Translations under genes and position numbers: made by a program
Notes under the pieces: model-generated
What the model saw: the letters and a program-made list of their open reading frames with translations, nothing else
Told to the model about the DNA's origin: nothing
Database searches by the model: none
Shown here: one piece after another, positions 1-10,249 of the stretch
How the letters are laid out: every line of letters starts with the position of its first letter
How positions within the stretch are numbered: position 1 is the first letter of the stretch
Assembly: GCA_026415155.1 (NCBI GenBank)
Contig: JAOAHQ010000024.1
Location: forward strand, 1 to 50,947
DNA: 50,947 nt
DNA from: Rhodocyclaceae bacterium
GTDB taxonomy: Bacteria; Pseudomonadota; Gammaproteobacteria; Burkholderiales; Rhodocyclaceae
Direction: 5' to 3'

Positions 1-828
1 GGGCGCGGCCGCCCCGGCCGCCTCGGCGAGCCGCCGCCGGTAGGCGTTGAAGTCGCGCGCCTGGGCGATCACAATCTGGCGCGCTTGGCCCGCATCGACC
101 TGAGCCGCCTCGGCCGCCTCCGGTACGCGCAGGATCTTGCCGGCGCGCAGGCGGTTCATGTTCTGGCCATCAAAGGCATCGCGATTGCCCTCGAAGAGGG
201 CGACGAGCATCTGCTCGAGACTCACCGTTTCAGGCTTGTGCTCGCGGGCGATCTTGGCGAGCGTATCGCCGGCCTTGACCCGATATTCCTGTCCGCCCGC
301 TTTCGCGACTGGGGCTCGCGGTGCCTCGGCGAGAGGCGCAGCCGGCATCGGTTCTGGCCGGCTCACCGGTTTGGCGGCAGGCATCGCCGGCGCGGCCGCC
401 ACCGGCTTGGCGACTTGCAGCATCTCGGGGGGATCGAGCAGGAAGGTGTATTCGCGCACCACCCGCCCCGAGGCCCAGTTGAGTTCGAGCAGGAATTGCA
501 GGAAAGGCTCGTTGACGGGCGCCGAGGTCGTCACGCGCAGCACCGGCTGGCCGGCCGCGGACTTGTCGAGCTTGAACTGCAGCTGGGTGAGCACCGGCGC
601 CATCTCGATGCCGGCCTCGAGAAAGGCGCTATGGGGCGCTAAGCGCGCGCTGAGCGATGCAAGCTCCTCGGGCGAGGCGGTCACGGCGATCTCGGCGTTG
701 AGCGGCTGACCGATGGCCGAATAGACGGAGAGCTTGCCGAGTCCAGCGGCCTGAAGCGCAAAGGCCGCACCGAGCATGGCCATCCCTAGCGATGTCTTGA
801 ATAGCGCTGATATGTGAGGTTTATTCAC
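1..828 (-). CDS. fimV: FimV-like pilus assembly / polarity protein, N-terminal part (runs off the window)
   Basis: The gene enters from the left edge, so only its first 276 codons are visible. A GTG start at 828 is chosen because GGGGAGGA lies just upstream and an export signal follows directly (hydrophobic MAMLGAAFALQAAG). After the signal comes the FimV family opening GLGKLSVYSAIGQPLNAEI, a conserved beta-rich domain to about residue 135, an Ala/Pro linker, and a LysM peptidoglycan-binding motif (YRVKAGDTLAKIAREH, about residues 183-198). FimV is an inner-membrane/periplasmic protein that in Pseudomonas and relatives supports type IV pilus secretin assembly, twitching and cAMP signalling. 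It lies directly after asd, the usual betaproteobacterial arrangement. The C-terminal TPR region is outside the window. Confidence 0.88.
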   Translation of the reverse strand, partial: MNKPHISALFKTSLGMAMLGAAFALQAAGLGKLSVYSAIGQPLNAEIAVTASPEELASLSARLAPHSAFLEAGIEMAPVLTQLQFKLDKSAAGQPVLRVTTSAPVNEPFLQFLLELNWASGRVVREYTFLLDPPEMLQVAKPVAAAPAMPAAKPVSRPEPMPAAPLAEAPRAPVAKAGGQEYRVKAGDTLAKIAREHKPETVSLEQMLVALFEGNRDAFDGQNMNRLRAGKILRVPEAAEAAQVDAGQARQIVIAQARDFNAYRRRLAEAAGAAAP

Positions 829-865
829 GAGTCCTCCCCGCCGGGGAATATGTTATCTGGCATTC

Positions 866-894
866 AAAATAACATCATAGGGTTAATGACGCAA
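866..894 (-). promoter_or_regulatory. possible sigma-70 promoter for fimV
   Basis: Read on the minus strand, TTGCGT (889-894) and TATTTT (866-871) are separated by 17 nt, about 40 bp before the GTG start. Both hexamers match consensus only partly. The 107-bp gap between asd and fimV is AT-richer than its surroundings, which fits a promoter, but nothing here proves it. Confidence 0.28.
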
Positions 895-935
895 GCTCAA
901 CCTTTGCCTCAATTTGTTTGCTCAAGCACTCTGTC

Positions 936-2057
936 TCATCCGAGCAAAATGCGCAACATGCGCCGCAAGGGTTCGGCCGCCCCCCACAAGAGCTGATCCC
1001 CGCAGGTGAAGGCGCCGAGATAGTCATTGCCCATCGCGAGCTTGTGCAGCCGGCCGACCGGTACCGTCAGCGTGCCGGAAACGGCCGCAGGGGTGAGTTC
1101 CCGTTCGCTGCGCTCGCGCTCGTTGGGCACGACTTTGACCCAGTCATTCGCCGAGGCGATGATGTCGGATAGCTCATCGAGCGGCACATCCCGCTTGAGC
1201 TTGATCGTGAGGCCCTGCGAATGGCAGCGCATCGCGCCGACGCGCACGCAGATGCCATCGATCGGAATGCTGCCGGGGCTGCGGAAAGGCGGCTTGCCGA
1301 GGATCTTGTTGCACTCGGCGCCGCCTTTCCATTCTTCCTTCGACTGACCATGCTCGACGGGCACGTCGATCCAGGGAATGAGGCTGCCGGCGAGCGGCAC
1401 GCCGCGAAAATGTTGCGTCGGAAACGCCGTCGAACGCATCGTCTCGGTCACCTTGCGGTCGATGGCGAGAATGGCCGAGGCCGGATCGGCCAGCTCCGAC
1501 TTCACGGCTTCATAGAGCATCCCCATCTGCGCGAGCAGTTCGCGCATGTTCTGGGCGCCGGCGCCCGAGGCGGCCTGGTAGGTCATCGCCGAGATCCATT
1601 CGACGAGATCGGCGCGGAACAGGCCGCCCAGGCCCATCAGCATCAACGAGACGGTGCAGTTGCCGCCGATGTAGTTCTTGATGCCTTTGGCCAGCCCGGC
1701 CTTGATGACATCGAGATTGACGGGATCGAGGATGATGATCGCATCCTCGTTCATGCGCAGCGTGGAAGCCGCGTCGATCCAGTAGCCTTGCCAGCCAGCA
1801 GCGCGCAGGGGGCCGAAGACTTCCTTGGTGTAGTCGCCGCCCTGGCAGGTGAGGATGATGTCCATCTGCTTGAGCGCCGCAACGTCCTTGGCATCGAGCA
1901 GTCTCGCGCCGCCCGCTTCCGCCGGCCCCTCGCCGCCGACGTTCGAGGTGGTGAAAAACACCGGCTCGAAGTGCTTGAAATCGCCTTCGGCGCGCATGCG
2001 CTCCATCAGCACCGAGCCGACCATGCCGCGCCAACCAATCAGACCCACCTTTTTCAT
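936..2057 (-). CDS. asd: aspartate-semialdehyde dehydrogenase
   Basis: Reduces L-aspartyl-4-phosphate to aspartate semialdehyde with NADPH, the branch point to lysine/diaminopimelate, threonine and methionine. The 373-residue length fits the family. The N-terminus has the nucleotide-binding motif [11 protein letters not shown] (5-15), and the catalytic cysteine is C134 in GGNCTV, next to the position known for the E. coli enzyme (C135). The segment [17 protein letters not shown] is typical of the gammaproteobacterial-type Asd. It lies 20 nt downstream of leuB on the same strand and probably shares the leu transcript, a common arrangement in betaproteobacteria. Confidence 0.97.
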   Translation of the reverse strand: MKKVGLIGWRGMVGSVLMERMRAEGDFKHFEPVFFTTSNVGGEGPAEAGGARLLDAKDVAALKQMDIILTCQGGDYTKEVFGPLRAAGWQGYWIDAASTLRMNEDAIIILDPVNLDVIKAGLAKGIKNYIGGNCTVSLMLMGLGGLFRADLVEWISAMTYQAASGAGAQNMRELLAQMGMLYEAVKSELADPASAILAIDRKVTETMRSTAFPTQHFRGVPLAGSLIPWIDVPVEHGQSKEEWKGGAECNKILGKPPFRSPGSIPIDGICVRVGAMRCHSQGLTIKLKRDVPLDELSDIIASANDWVKVVPNERERSERELTPAAVSGTLTVPVGRLHKLAMGNDYLGAFTCGDQLLWGAAEPLRRMLRILLG

Positions 2058-2077
2058 CGCGTTTTCCTTTGCTCAAA

Positions 2078-3145
<1,068 letters not shown>

Positions 3146-3784
3146 TTATGCAAAAAGCCAGGGCTGTTCGGCGCGGCGCTTTTCCTCGAAGGCGCGGATC
3201 GCCTCGGCATGCCGCAAGGTGAGGCCAATATCGTCCCAGCCATTCATGAGGCATTCCTTGCGGAAAGGATCGACCTCGAAGGAGTAAGCCTTGCCATCGG
3301 GACGCGTGACGGTCTGGGCGCCCAGATCGATTTTCAGGCGGTAGCCGGGCGTCGCATAGGTCTGCGCAAAGAGCTCATCGACTTCGGCCGGCGGCAGCCG
3401 GATCGGCAGGAGGCCGTTCTTGAAGCAGTTGTTGTAGAAGATGTCGGCGAAGGAAGGCGCGATGAGGGCGCGAAAGCCATAGTCTTCGAGCGCCCAGGGG
3501 GCATGTTCGCGCGAGGAGCCGCAGCCGAAGTTGTCGCGCGTCAAGAGGATCGAGGCGCCTTGATAGCGCGGCTGATTGAGCACGAAGTCGGGATTCAAAG
3601 GGCGCTTGGAATTGTCCATGCCCGGCTCGCCGCGGTCGAGATAGCGCCACTCGTCGAAGGCGTTGGGGCCAAACCCTGAGCGCTTGATCGATTTCAAAAA
3701 CTGCTTGGGGATGATGGCGTCGGTATCGACATTGGCGCGGTCGAGCGGCGCGACGAGCCCCTCATGGATCGTGAACGGGCGCAT
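3146..3784 (-). CDS. leuD: 3-isopropylmalate dehydratase small subunit
   Basis: The small, substrate-specificity subunit of isopropylmalate isomerase, which pairs with LeuC. An ATG at 3784 gives 212 residues ([20 protein letters not shown]), the normal LeuD length; the frame extends further upstream but only through the entericidin gene. The swivel-domain motif [13 protein letters not shown] is intact. The start codon shares one base with the stop of the preceding small lipoprotein gene (TAATG), which indicates translational coupling. Confidence 0.96.
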   Translation of the reverse strand: MRPFTIHEGLVAPLDRANVDTDAIIPKQFLKSIKRSGFGPNAFDEWRYLDRGEPGMDNSKRPLNPDFVLNQPRYQGASILLTRDNFGCGSSREHAPWALEDYGFRALIAPSFADIFYNNCFKNGLLPIRLPPAEVDELFAQTYATPGYRLKIDLGAQTVTRPDGKAYSFEVDPFRKECLMNGWDDIGLTLRHAEAIRAFEEKRRAEQPWLFA

Positions 3785-3903
3785 TACTTGGCCGCCTTTT
3801 CCAAGGCTTCGCCGCCTTTCTTGATGTCTTTGCCAATTCCCTGCACGGTATTGCAAGCAGCGAGCGCGAAGGCGGCGGACAGCATGAGCAGAAGCAGTCG
3901 CAT
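3784..3903 (-). CDS. entericidin A/B-family small lipoprotein
   Basis: A 39-residue lipoprotein precursor: [17 protein letters not shown] is a short signal peptide ending in a lipobox (LAAC, lipidated Cys17), followed by [22 protein letters not shown]. The NTV.G.G.DI..GG..IE pattern is the entericidin EcnA/EcnB signature. It sits between leuC (11 nt gap) and leuD (1-nt overlap), a placement I recall as recurrent in betaproteobacteria. In E. coli entericidins are antidote/toxin lipoproteins of stationary phase. No paired gene is visible here, so a toxin-antitoxin role is not supported; an envelope role is likely. Confidence 0.9.
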   Translation of the reverse strand: MRLLLLMLSAAFALAACNTVQGIGKDIKKGGEALEKAAK

Positions 3904-3914
3904 GATCGTCTCCG

Positions 3915-5321
3915 TCAAAGAAGGTTGCGCACGTCGGTGAAATGACCGGTGACGGCGGCAGCCGCCGCCATTGCCGGACTGACGAGGTGGGTGCGGCCGC
4001 CCGGGCCCTGGCGGCCTTCGAAATTGCGGTTGGAGGTCGAAGCGCAGCGCTCGCCGGGCTCTAGCCGGTCGGCATTCATCGCCAGACACATCGAGCAGCC
4101 CGGCTCGCGCCACTCGAAACCCGCCGCCTTGAAAATTTCGTCGAGCCCTTCTGCCTCGGCCTGGCGTTTGACGAGCCCCGAGCCCGGCACGACGAGCACG
4201 CGGCGCACATTGGCCGCCTTTTTGCGCCCCTTGGCGACCGCCGCCGCGGCGCGTAAATCCTCGATGCGCGAATTGGTGCAGCTGCCGATGAAGACCTGAT
4301 CGACGGCGATGTCCTGGATCCGCGTGCCTGGCTTTAAATCCATGTACTGCAAGGCGCGCGCCACACTCTCGCGCTTCACCGGATCGGAGAAATCATCAGG
4401 CGCCGGCACGGCGCCTTCGATGTCGGTGACCATCTCGGGCGAGGTGCCCCAGGTGACCTGCGGTTTGATCGCCGCGGCGTCGAGCTCGACGACGGCATCG
4501 AAATGTGCGCCCGGGTCCGAGACGAGCGTGCGCCAGTAGGCGACGGCCTTGTCCCACAGCTCGCCCTTGGGCGCAAACGGTTTGTCCTTGAGATACTCGA
4601 TCGTCTTGTCATCGACGGCGACGAAGCCGACGCGTGCGCCGGCTTCGATGGCCATGTTGCAGACCGTCATGCGCCCTTCCATCGACAGCGCGCGAATCGC
4701 ACTGCCGGCGAACTCGATCGCATAGCCCGTGCCGCCCGCGGTGCCGATCTTGCCGATGATGGCGAGGATGATGTCCTTGGCCGTCACGCCGAGGCCGACC
4801 TCTCCTTCCACTTTGACGAGCATCGCCTTCATCTTCTTCTGCAACAGGCACTGCGTCGCGAGCACGTGCTCGACTTCCGAAGTACCGATGCCATGGGCGA
4901 GGCAGGCAAACGCCCCATGCGTCGAGGTATGCGAGTCGCCGCAGACCACTGTCATGCCCGGCAGCGTCGCGCCGTTTTCGGGGCCGACGACATGGACGAT
5001 GCCTTGGCGCGCATCCTTGAACGGGAAATAGGCGAGCGCGCCGACCTCGCGGATGTTGGCATCGAGCGTCTCGACCTGCTCGCGCGAGATCGGGTCTTCG
5101 ATGCCGCGCTCCCAGTGGTCGGTTGGCGTGTTGTGGTCGGCGGTGGCGACGATCGAAGAAGCCCGCCAAGGCTTGCGGCCGGCGAGCTTCAAGCCCTCGA
5201 AGGCCTGCGGGCTCGTCACCTCGTGGATCAGATGGCGGTCGATATACAGGAGGGCCGTGCCGTCGGCTTCGGTGCGGACGACATGGCTCTCCCACAGCTT
5301 GTCATAAAGCGTTTGCGGCAT
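3915..5321 (-). CDS. leuC: 3-isopropylmalate dehydratase large subunit
   Basis: Aconitase-family catalytic subunit that isomerises 2-isopropylmalate to 3-isopropylmalate using a [4Fe-4S] cluster. The 468-residue protein has the three cluster cysteines at C348 (FIGSCTNSR), C409 and C412 (PGCSMC), almost identical in spacing to E. coli LeuC. Active-site motifs [14 protein letters not shown] and [13 protein letters not shown] are present. It is the first leu gene of the run leuC-ecn-leuD-leuB-asd. Only 27 bp separate it from the upstream MFS gene, so a private promoter is not obvious. Confidence 0.97.
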   Translation of the reverse strand: MPQTLYDKLWESHVVRTEADGTALLYIDRHLIHEVTSPQAFEGLKLAGRKPWRASSIVATADHNTPTDHWERGIEDPISREQVETLDANIREVGALAYFPFKDARQGIVHVVGPENGATLPGMTVVCGDSHTSTHGAFACLAHGIGTSEVEHVLATQCLLQKKMKAMLVKVEGEVGLGVTAKDIILAIIGKIGTAGGTGYAIEFAGSAIRALSMEGRMTVCNMAIEAGARVGFVAVDDKTIEYLKDKPFAPKGELWDKAVAYWRTLVSDPGAHFDAVVELDAAAIKPQVTWGTSPEMVTDIEGAVPAPDDFSDPVKRESVARALQYMDLKPGTRIQDIAVDQVFIGSCTNSRIEDLRAAAAVAKGRKKAANVRRVLVVPGSGLVKRQAEAEGLDEIFKAAGFEWREPGCSMCLAMNADRLEPGERCASTSNRNFEGRQGPGGRTHLVSPAMAAAAAVTGHFTDVRNLL

Positions 5322-5348
5322 GGCGCGTATCCCGTCGGAAGAGCGGAA

Positions 5349-6524
5349 TTATGGCACACGCGCGCGCTCGTCATTGCCCAGCCAGCGCCAGATGAGCACG
5401 CCGCCGATCAAGGCACAGGCCGCGCCGAGCGTGTAAGTGAGCTCGGCGCCGAGGCTCTCCCAGGCCCGGCCGCTCATGAGCCCGCCGACCATGCCGCCGG
5501 CGCCGAAGGAGAGGCTGCCATAGAGCCCCTGCATGCGCGCCTGCTGGTGCGGCGCAAACCAGCGCGTCAGTACCGCCACGGCAGCCGCATGATAGGCGCC
5601 AAAGGTCGCGCCATGCATGAGTTGGGCAATGAACAGCAGGCCGGGCGAGGCGGCGAGCCAGCCGATCATCGTAAAGCGCAGCGCGGCAAGCCCAAAGCTC
5701 GCGAGCAGGATGCGGCGCAAGGACAGATGCCGCATCAGCCGCGGCATCAGGAGGAAGACGAGGATCTCGGCGACGACGCCGGTCGTCCAGTAAAGGCCGA
5801 CGGCCGTCTTGCCATAACCGAGCGCAACGAGATGGATCGACAAGAAGACATAGAGCGGCCCGTGCGCCACCGACATGAAGAAGCAGGCGGCCAAAAGAGC
5901 GAGCACCTCGGGGCGGCGCAGCATGGCGCCGAGCGGCTCGGCCGTCTTGCCCGCGCCGATTTTCGTCTCGGGCAAGAGCCATGCGCTCGCGAGCACACAA
6001 AGGAGGATCGCGAGGCATACCCACAGCACCGTCTCGACGGGCAGCCAATCGAGCAAGGCACCGAGTGCCAAGACGCTCGCGATGAAGCCAAGCGAACCCC
6101 ACAGGCGGATGCGCCCGTAGCGTTCGGGGCGGCCGGCGAGTTGATCGAGCGTCATCGCCTCGACGAGCGGTAAGGCAGCGCTCCAGAAAAACCAGACGAG
6201 CGCCATGGCGACGAGCATCGGCGCATACTCGCGCGTGAAGAAGAAGCCCAGGAAGCCGATGGCGGAGCATAGTGCCGCGAGCTTGACGACGATGGCGCGC
6301 CGGCCGAGATGATCGGCGAGCCACCCCCACAGATTCGGCGCCACGAGGCGCATCACCTGCGGCACCGACATCAGGACGCCGATGTCCCAGGCATTGAGGC
6401 CGATGGCCGCCAGATAGAGCGTGAAATACGGCGCGAAGGCGCCGACGAAGGCGAAATAGAAGAAATACCAGCCAGCGAGCCGCCCCAGCACATGCGGGGC
6501 GGCGCCCGTCGTCGAAAGGTTCAA
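5349..6524 (-). CDS. MFS transporter, HcaT/phenylpropionate-permease-like
   Basis: A 391-residue integral membrane protein with about twelve hydrophobic segments. The N-terminus (AGWYFFYFAFVGAFAPYFTLYL) and the loop LWGWLADHLGRR resemble the MFS_1-like/PPP (3-phenylpropionate permease, HcaT) branch of the major facilitator superfamily. The substrate cannot be told from sequence. Its start overlaps the stop of the upstream YdcH-like gene by 4 nt (ATGA), so the two are translationally coupled. Confidence 0.85.
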   Translation of the reverse strand: MNLSTTGAAPHVLGRLAGWYFFYFAFVGAFAPYFTLYLAAIGLNAWDIGVLMSVPQVMRLVAPNLWGWLADHLGRRAIVVKLAALCSAIGFLGFFFTREYAPMLVAMALVWFFWSAALPLVEAMTLDQLAGRPERYGRIRLWGSLGFIASVLALGALLDWLPVETVLWVCLAILLCVLASAWLLPETKIGAGKTAEPLGAMLRRPEVLALLAACFFMSVAHGPLYVFLSIHLVALGYGKTAVGLYWTTGVVAEILVFLLMPRLMRHLSLRRILLASFGLAALRFTMIGWLAASPGLLFIAQLMHGATFGAYHAAAVAVLTRWFAPHQQARMQGLYGSLSFGAGGMVGGLMSGRAWESLGAELTYTLGAACALIGGVLIWRWLGNDERARVP

Positions 6525-6784
6525 GCCTTGCTTTGCTGGCCGATGCGGAAGGCGATGAGGAGCTGGTAGATCTCGTCCTTGAGTCTCACGCGCGCCTTCT
6601 TCATGTCTTCGAGCGTGAAATCGGAGACCGGCATGTCATGCTCTTCGAGATCCTCGACCTTGCCCGTGAGGCGGTCGTAGCGCGCGAAGAGGCCAGCGAA
6701 ATAGGCATTGGCGGCCTTGAGCGCGTCGATGGCATCGCGCATGTCGGGAAATTCGCTGTAAAGATCGTGGTGTTCGACGTGCAT
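6521..6784 (-). CDS. YdcH/DUF465 family protein
   Basis: An 87-residue, highly charged, probably helical protein. The opening EHHDLYSEFPDMRDAIDALK and the later LKKARVRLKDEIYQLL-like end (here MKKARVRLKDEIYQLLIAF) fit the DUF465/YdcH family of small helical-hairpin proteins, whose biochemical role is unknown. It overlaps the MFS gene downstream by 4 nt. RBS-like GAGGAA lies upstream of the ATG at 6784. Confidence 0.85.
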   Translation of the reverse strand: MHVEHHDLYSEFPDMRDAIDALKAANAYFAGLFARYDRLTGKVEDLEEHDMPVSDFTLEDMKKARVRLKDEIYQLLIAFRIGQQSKA

Positions 6785-6817
6785 GTGAGTTCCTCGTAGG
6801 TCTTGTTTTTGTCGATT

Positions 6818-7921
6818 CTAACAGCCCGCCCGGCCCGGGATGGCCGGCGTCGGGCAAACGACGTCGGCGCATTGTGCGCGGTGGTGAAGCGCGGCATCGA
6901 TGAGCACCAAGGCGAGCATCGCTTCCGCGATCGGTGTGGCGCGAATTCCGACGCAGGGGTCGTGGCGGCCTTCGGTGACGACCGTCGTCGGCTGGCCGGA
7001 AAGATCGATCGAGCGGCGCGGCAGGCGGATGCTCGAGGTCGGCTTGATCGCGAGCGAAACCGTGATGTCCTGACCGGTGGAAATCCCGCCCAGGATGCCG
7101 CCGGCGTGGTTGGAGAGAAAGCCCTGCGGGGTGAGCTCATCGCCATGCTCGCTGCCGCGCTGACTGACACTCTTGAAGCCGGCGCCGATCTCGACGCCCT
7201 TGACGGCATTGATGCCCATCATCGCATAGGCGATCTGCGCATCGAGGCGGTCATAGACGGGATTGCCCCAGCCCGGCGGCACGCCGGTGGCGACGACCTC
7301 GATCTTCGCCCCGACCGAATCGCCCTCCTTGCGCAGCCGATCCATGAAGGCTTCGAGCTCGGGCACGACTGTGGCATTCGGCGCGAAAAACGGATTGCGG
7401 TCGATCTCGGACGCATCGACGAAGGGAATCTCGATGGAACCCAACTGGCTCATCCAGCCGCGGATGGTAATACCGTAGCGTTCTCTGAGCCATTTCTTGG
7501 CGATCGCGCCGGCTGCGACGCGCACCGCCGTCTCGCGCGCCGAAGCGCGCCCGCCGCCGCGGTGATCGCGGATGCCATACTTTTGCCAGTAGGTGTAATC
7601 GGCATGGCCGGGCCGGAAGGTCTGGGCAAGGCTGCCGTAGTCCTTGCTGCGCTGGTCGACATTGCGGATCAAGAGCGCGATCGGCGTACCGGTCGTCTTG
7701 CCCTCGAAGACGCCCGAGAGGATCTCGACTGCGTCGGCTTCGCGCCGCTGCGTCACATGGCGCGATGTGCCGGGCTTTCTGCGATCCAGCTCGACCTGGA
7801 TGTCGGCAGCGGAAAGCTCGAGGCCCGGCGGACAGCCATCGACGACGCAGCCGATCGCCGGGCCATGCGATTCGCCAAAGGAGGTGACGGAAAACAGGGT
7901 GCCGAAACGGTTACCGGCCAT
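6818..7921 (-). CDS. aroC: chorismate synthase
   Basis: Converts 5-enolpyruvylshikimate-3-phosphate to chorismate using reduced FMN, the last shikimate-pathway step. The 367-residue protein opens [20 protein letters not shown], has [23 protein letters not shown] with family-specific arginines and HxG elements, and ends with [16 protein letters not shown]. All three chorismate synthase signature regions are present. It is separated by 33 bp from the YdcH gene downstream and by 61 bp from the CBS-domain gene upstream. Confidence 0.97.
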   Translation of the reverse strand: MAGNRFGTLFSVTSFGESHGPAIGCVVDGCPPGLELSAADIQVELDRRKPGTSRHVTQRREADAVEILSGVFEGKTTGTPIALLIRNVDQRSKDYGSLAQTFRPGHADYTYWQKYGIRDHRGGGRASARETAVRVAAGAIAKKWLRERYGITIRGWMSQLGSIEIPFVDASEIDRNPFFAPNATVVPELEAFMDRLRKEGDSVGAKIEVVATGVPPGWGNPVYDRLDAQIAYAMMGINAVKGVEIGAGFKSVSQRGSEHGDELTPQGFLSNHAGGILGGISTGQDITVSLAIKPTSSIRLPRRSIDLSGQPTTVVTEGRHDPCVGIRATPIAEAMLALVLIDAALHHRAQCADVVCPTPAIPGRAGC

Positions 7922-7982
7922 GCGCGTAGTTCCAGAAGGCTAGCCTGGCAGTCTAGCATGCCCCTTAAGGCCGCCCTTCGCC

Positions 7983-8444
7983 TCAAGGCTTGGTTGGCTC
8001 GGTCTCCTCGCCCTCCGGCCAGTCGCGGATATAGGCCTTCAGCATGCGGTTCTCGAAGCTTTGCTCTTCGAGCACCGCCTTGGCGACGTCGTGGAAGGAA
8101 ATGACGCCCAAGAGCGTGTAACCATCCATCACGGGCAGGTAGCGCATGTGCTCGCTGACCATGAGGCGCCGCAGCTGATCGACGTCCATATAGGGATCGG
8201 CGGTGCGGGGATTCTTCACCATCACCTCGCGGATCGGCACCTCGCCCCAGGCCGCCCCTTTTTCGTTGAGCGTGCGCATCACCTCGCGGAAGGTCAGCAT
8301 GCCGACCATGCGGCCGCCCTCGAAGCAGACGAGGGAACCGACGTCCTGCTCGCTCATGATCGCCACGGCCTCGGCGAGTGTTTTGTCGGGCGAGATGGTG
8401 TAGAGCACCGAGCCCTTGATGTCGAGAATCTGTCTGACTTGCAT
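7983..8444 (-). CDS. CBS-domain pair protein
   Basis: A 153-residue protein starting MQVRQILDIKGSVLYTISPDKT. The ATG at 8444 is preceded by AGGAGGGGG and gives the typical length; an in-frame extension upstream would overlap fdxA. Two tandem CBS motifs (about residues 8-62 and 75-130, the latter with REVMVKNPRTADPYMDVDQL) form a Bateman module. Such stand-alone modules bind adenine nucleotides and often regulate partner proteins or channels. No partner can be assigned here. It lies 19 nt downstream of fdxA. Confidence 0.85.
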   Translation of the reverse strand: MQVRQILDIKGSVLYTISPDKTLAEAVAIMSEQDVGSLVCFEGGRMVGMLTFREVMRTLNEKGAAWGEVPIREVMVKNPRTADPYMDVDQLRRLMVSEHMRYLPVMDGYTLLGVISFHDVAKAVLEEQSFENRMLKAYIRDWPEGEETEPTKP

Positions 8445-8463
8445 CGCGTCCCCCTCCTCTTCG

Positions 8464-8787
8464 TTAGCGTTCCAGCAAGGCGCGCTTGCCCGGCTTGCCG
8501 CGCCAGGCATCGGCATCGGGCAGCGGCGCCTTGCGCTCGACGATCGCCGGCCATTGCTTGGCGAGCTCGGCGTTCAAGGCGATGAACTCGCGCTGATCCT
8601 CGGGCACGTCGTCTTCGGCGAAAATCGCCTCGGCCGGGCATTCCGGCACGCAGAGCGTGCAATCGATACACTCATCGGGATCGATGACGAGAAAGTTCGG
8701 CCCTTCGTGGAAACAATCGACCGGACAGACATCGACGCAATCGGTGTATTTGCACTTGATGCAGTTTTCCGTCACGACGTAGGCCAT
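8464..8787 (-). CDS. fdxA: 7Fe ferredoxin FdxA
   Basis: A 107-residue electron carrier. Cysteines at 9, 12, 17, 21, 40, 43, 46 and 50 ([24 protein letters not shown]) match the Azotobacter FdI-type pattern with one [3Fe-4S] and one [4Fe-4S] cluster. The C-terminal extension ending in [10 protein letters not shown] is typical of proteobacterial FdxA. An AAGGAG box lies upstream of the ATG at 8787. Confidence 0.95.
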   Translation of the reverse strand: MAYVVTENCIKCKYTDCVDVCPVDCFHEGPNFLVIDPDECIDCTLCVPECPAEAIFAEDDVPEDQREFIALNAELAKQWPAIVERKAPLPDADAWRGKPGKRALLER

Positions 8788-8834
8788 TGGCTTGCTCCTT
8801 CTCGACCGTTTTGCTCAAGTATAGCCTCGCTGGG

Positions 8835-8853
8835 CCGTCCCGCCAGCGCCGAC
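8835..8853 (+). repeat. dispersed 19-nt motif, exact copy in the fdxA-der gap
   Basis: CCGTCCCGCCAGCGCCGAC, exact and intergenic. The other copies are at 14517 (1 mismatch), 18767 (exact), 25513 (inverted, 2), 28445 (3), 29035 (1), 33938 (2), 37521 (2) and 47291 (inverted, 1). All but this one lie inside genes. Confidence 0.75.
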
Positions 8854-8911
8854 CTGTTAAGGCGCGGCCGCGCCAGTGCAGCATCCTCGCTTTTGGTCGG
8901 TTGTGCAATGC

Positions 8912-10249
8912 TCACTCCTTGTCGACGTAGGGGTTCCTGCCGCTCTTCAACTGGATGCGCAAGGGCGTGCCTTGCAGCCGGAAGGCTTCGCGAAAGGCGT
9001 GTTCGAGATAGCGCAGATAAGCCGGCGGCACGTGCTCCAAGGCATTGCCATGGATGACGATGACGGGCGGATTGCTGCCGCCTTGATGGGCATAACGCAG
9101 CTTGGGCCGCACGTTGCCATGCCGGGGGGGCGCTTGCTTTTGCACGGCCTCCTGTAACACCCGCGTGAGCTTCGGCGTCGGCAGCTTCGCCATCGCGGCC
9201 GCATAGGCCCTGTCGACTGACTGCATGAGGCCGGCCAGCCCCTGCCCTTTAAGCGCCGAGATGGTGTGCGTGCGCGCAAAGCCGAGGAAATTCAGCTTGC
9301 GTTGGATGGCCTGCTTGACCTGCTCGCGGCGGTAGGCATCGACGGCATCCCACTTATTGACCGCCAGCACCAGCGCCCGCCCGGCATCACAGCAAAAGCC
9401 GGCGATGTGCGCGTCCTGATCGGCGATGTCTTGGCTTGCATCGACCAAGAGCACGACGACATTGGCGGACTCGATGGCCTGCAAGGTCTTCACCACCGAG
9501 AACTTTTCGACCGCGGCGAAGACGCGCCCTTTGCGGCGCAGCCCTGCCGTGTCGATCAGCGTGTAACGCTTGCCATTCCTCTCGAAGGGCGTGGCGATCG
9601 CATCGCGCGTCGTGCCCGGCAGGTCGAAGGCGATCATGCGCTCTTCGCCGAGCAGGGCGTTGATGAGCGTGCTCTTGCCGACATTGGGCCGGCCGACGAT
9701 CGCCACGCGGGGGCCGCCCGCTTCGGCCGCCGCGGGTGCTGCCTCCGCTTCGGTCTCGGGAAAGTCGGCGAGCACGCGCTCGATGAGCTCGCGCACCCCA
9801 TCGCCATGCGCCGCCGAGATCACGCGCGGCAGACCACAGCCAAGCTCGTAGAACTCCGCCGCGACGAGGTCGCGGTTCATGCCTTCGGCCTTATTGACGA
9901 CGAGGTAGAGGCGCTGGCCACGGCGCCGCAGCCGTTCGGCGATCAGCTCATCCTGCGGTGTCAGGCCTTGACGGGCATCGACGACGAAAAGCAGCGCATC
10001 GGCCTCGGCGATTGCCGCCTCGGCCTGACGCGCCATCTCATGCTCAATGCCTTCCTTCGCCTGCGGTTCGAAGCCGCCGGTATCGACAACGATGTAAGGC
10101 CGCGGCCCCAGCCGGCCATGCCCATAGTGGCGATCGCGCGTCAAGCCCGGCTGATCGGCAACCAATGCATCGCGCGACTTCGTGAGGCGATTAAAGAGCG
10201 TCGATTTGCCGACGTTGGGCCGGCCGACGATGGCGAGGATGGGCAGCAT
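8912..10249 (-). CDS. der: ribosome-assembly GTPase Der (EngA)
   Basis: Tandem-GTPase required for 50S subunit maturation. The 445-residue protein has two Walker A motifs, GRPNVGKST at 9-17 and again at about 186-194, each with its own G3 (DTGG / DTAGL) and NK.D motifs, followed by a KH-like C-terminal domain ending near the [18 protein letters not shown] segment. Its ATG at 10249 overlaps the bamB stop by one base (TGATG). The minus-strand order hisS-yfgM-bamB-der is the standard one in proteobacteria. Confidence 0.97.
   Translation of the reverse strand: MLPILAIVGRPNVGKSTLFNRLTKSRDALVADQPGLTRDRHYGHGRLGPRPYIVVDTGGFEPQAKEGIEHEMARQAEAAIAEADALLFVVDARQGLTPQDELIAERLRRRGQRLYLVVNKAEGMNRDLVAAEFYELGCGLPRVISAAHGDGVRELIERVLADFPETEAEAAPAAAEAGGPRVAIVGRPNVGKSTLINALLGEERMIAFDLPGTTRDAIATPFERNGKRYTLIDTAGLRRKGRVFAAVEKFSVVKTLQAIESANVVVLLVDASQDIADQDAHIAGFCCDAGRALVLAVNKWDAVDAYRREQVKQAIQRKLNFLGFARTHTISALKGQGLAGLMQSVDRAYAAAMAKLPTPKLTRVLQEAVQKQAPPRHGNVRPKLRYAHQGGSNPPVIVIHGNALEHVPPAYLRYLEHAFREAFRLQGTPLRIQLKSGRNPYVDKE

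Noticed and set aside
4503-6173. 556-codon plus-strand frame
   Set aside because: Antisense to leuC and the MFS gene; no recognisable domain and no ribosome-binding site.
8861-8874. GGCGCGGCCGCGCC palindrome as a terminator
   Set aside because: It has no loop and no T-run in either direction, and such GC palindromes arise easily in this composition.
9757-9775. AAAGTCGGCG in der as another copy of the dispersed motif
   Set aside because: Only the AAAGTCGGC end matches; the rest of the 19-nt core is absent, as also at 17485, 22897 and 2103.
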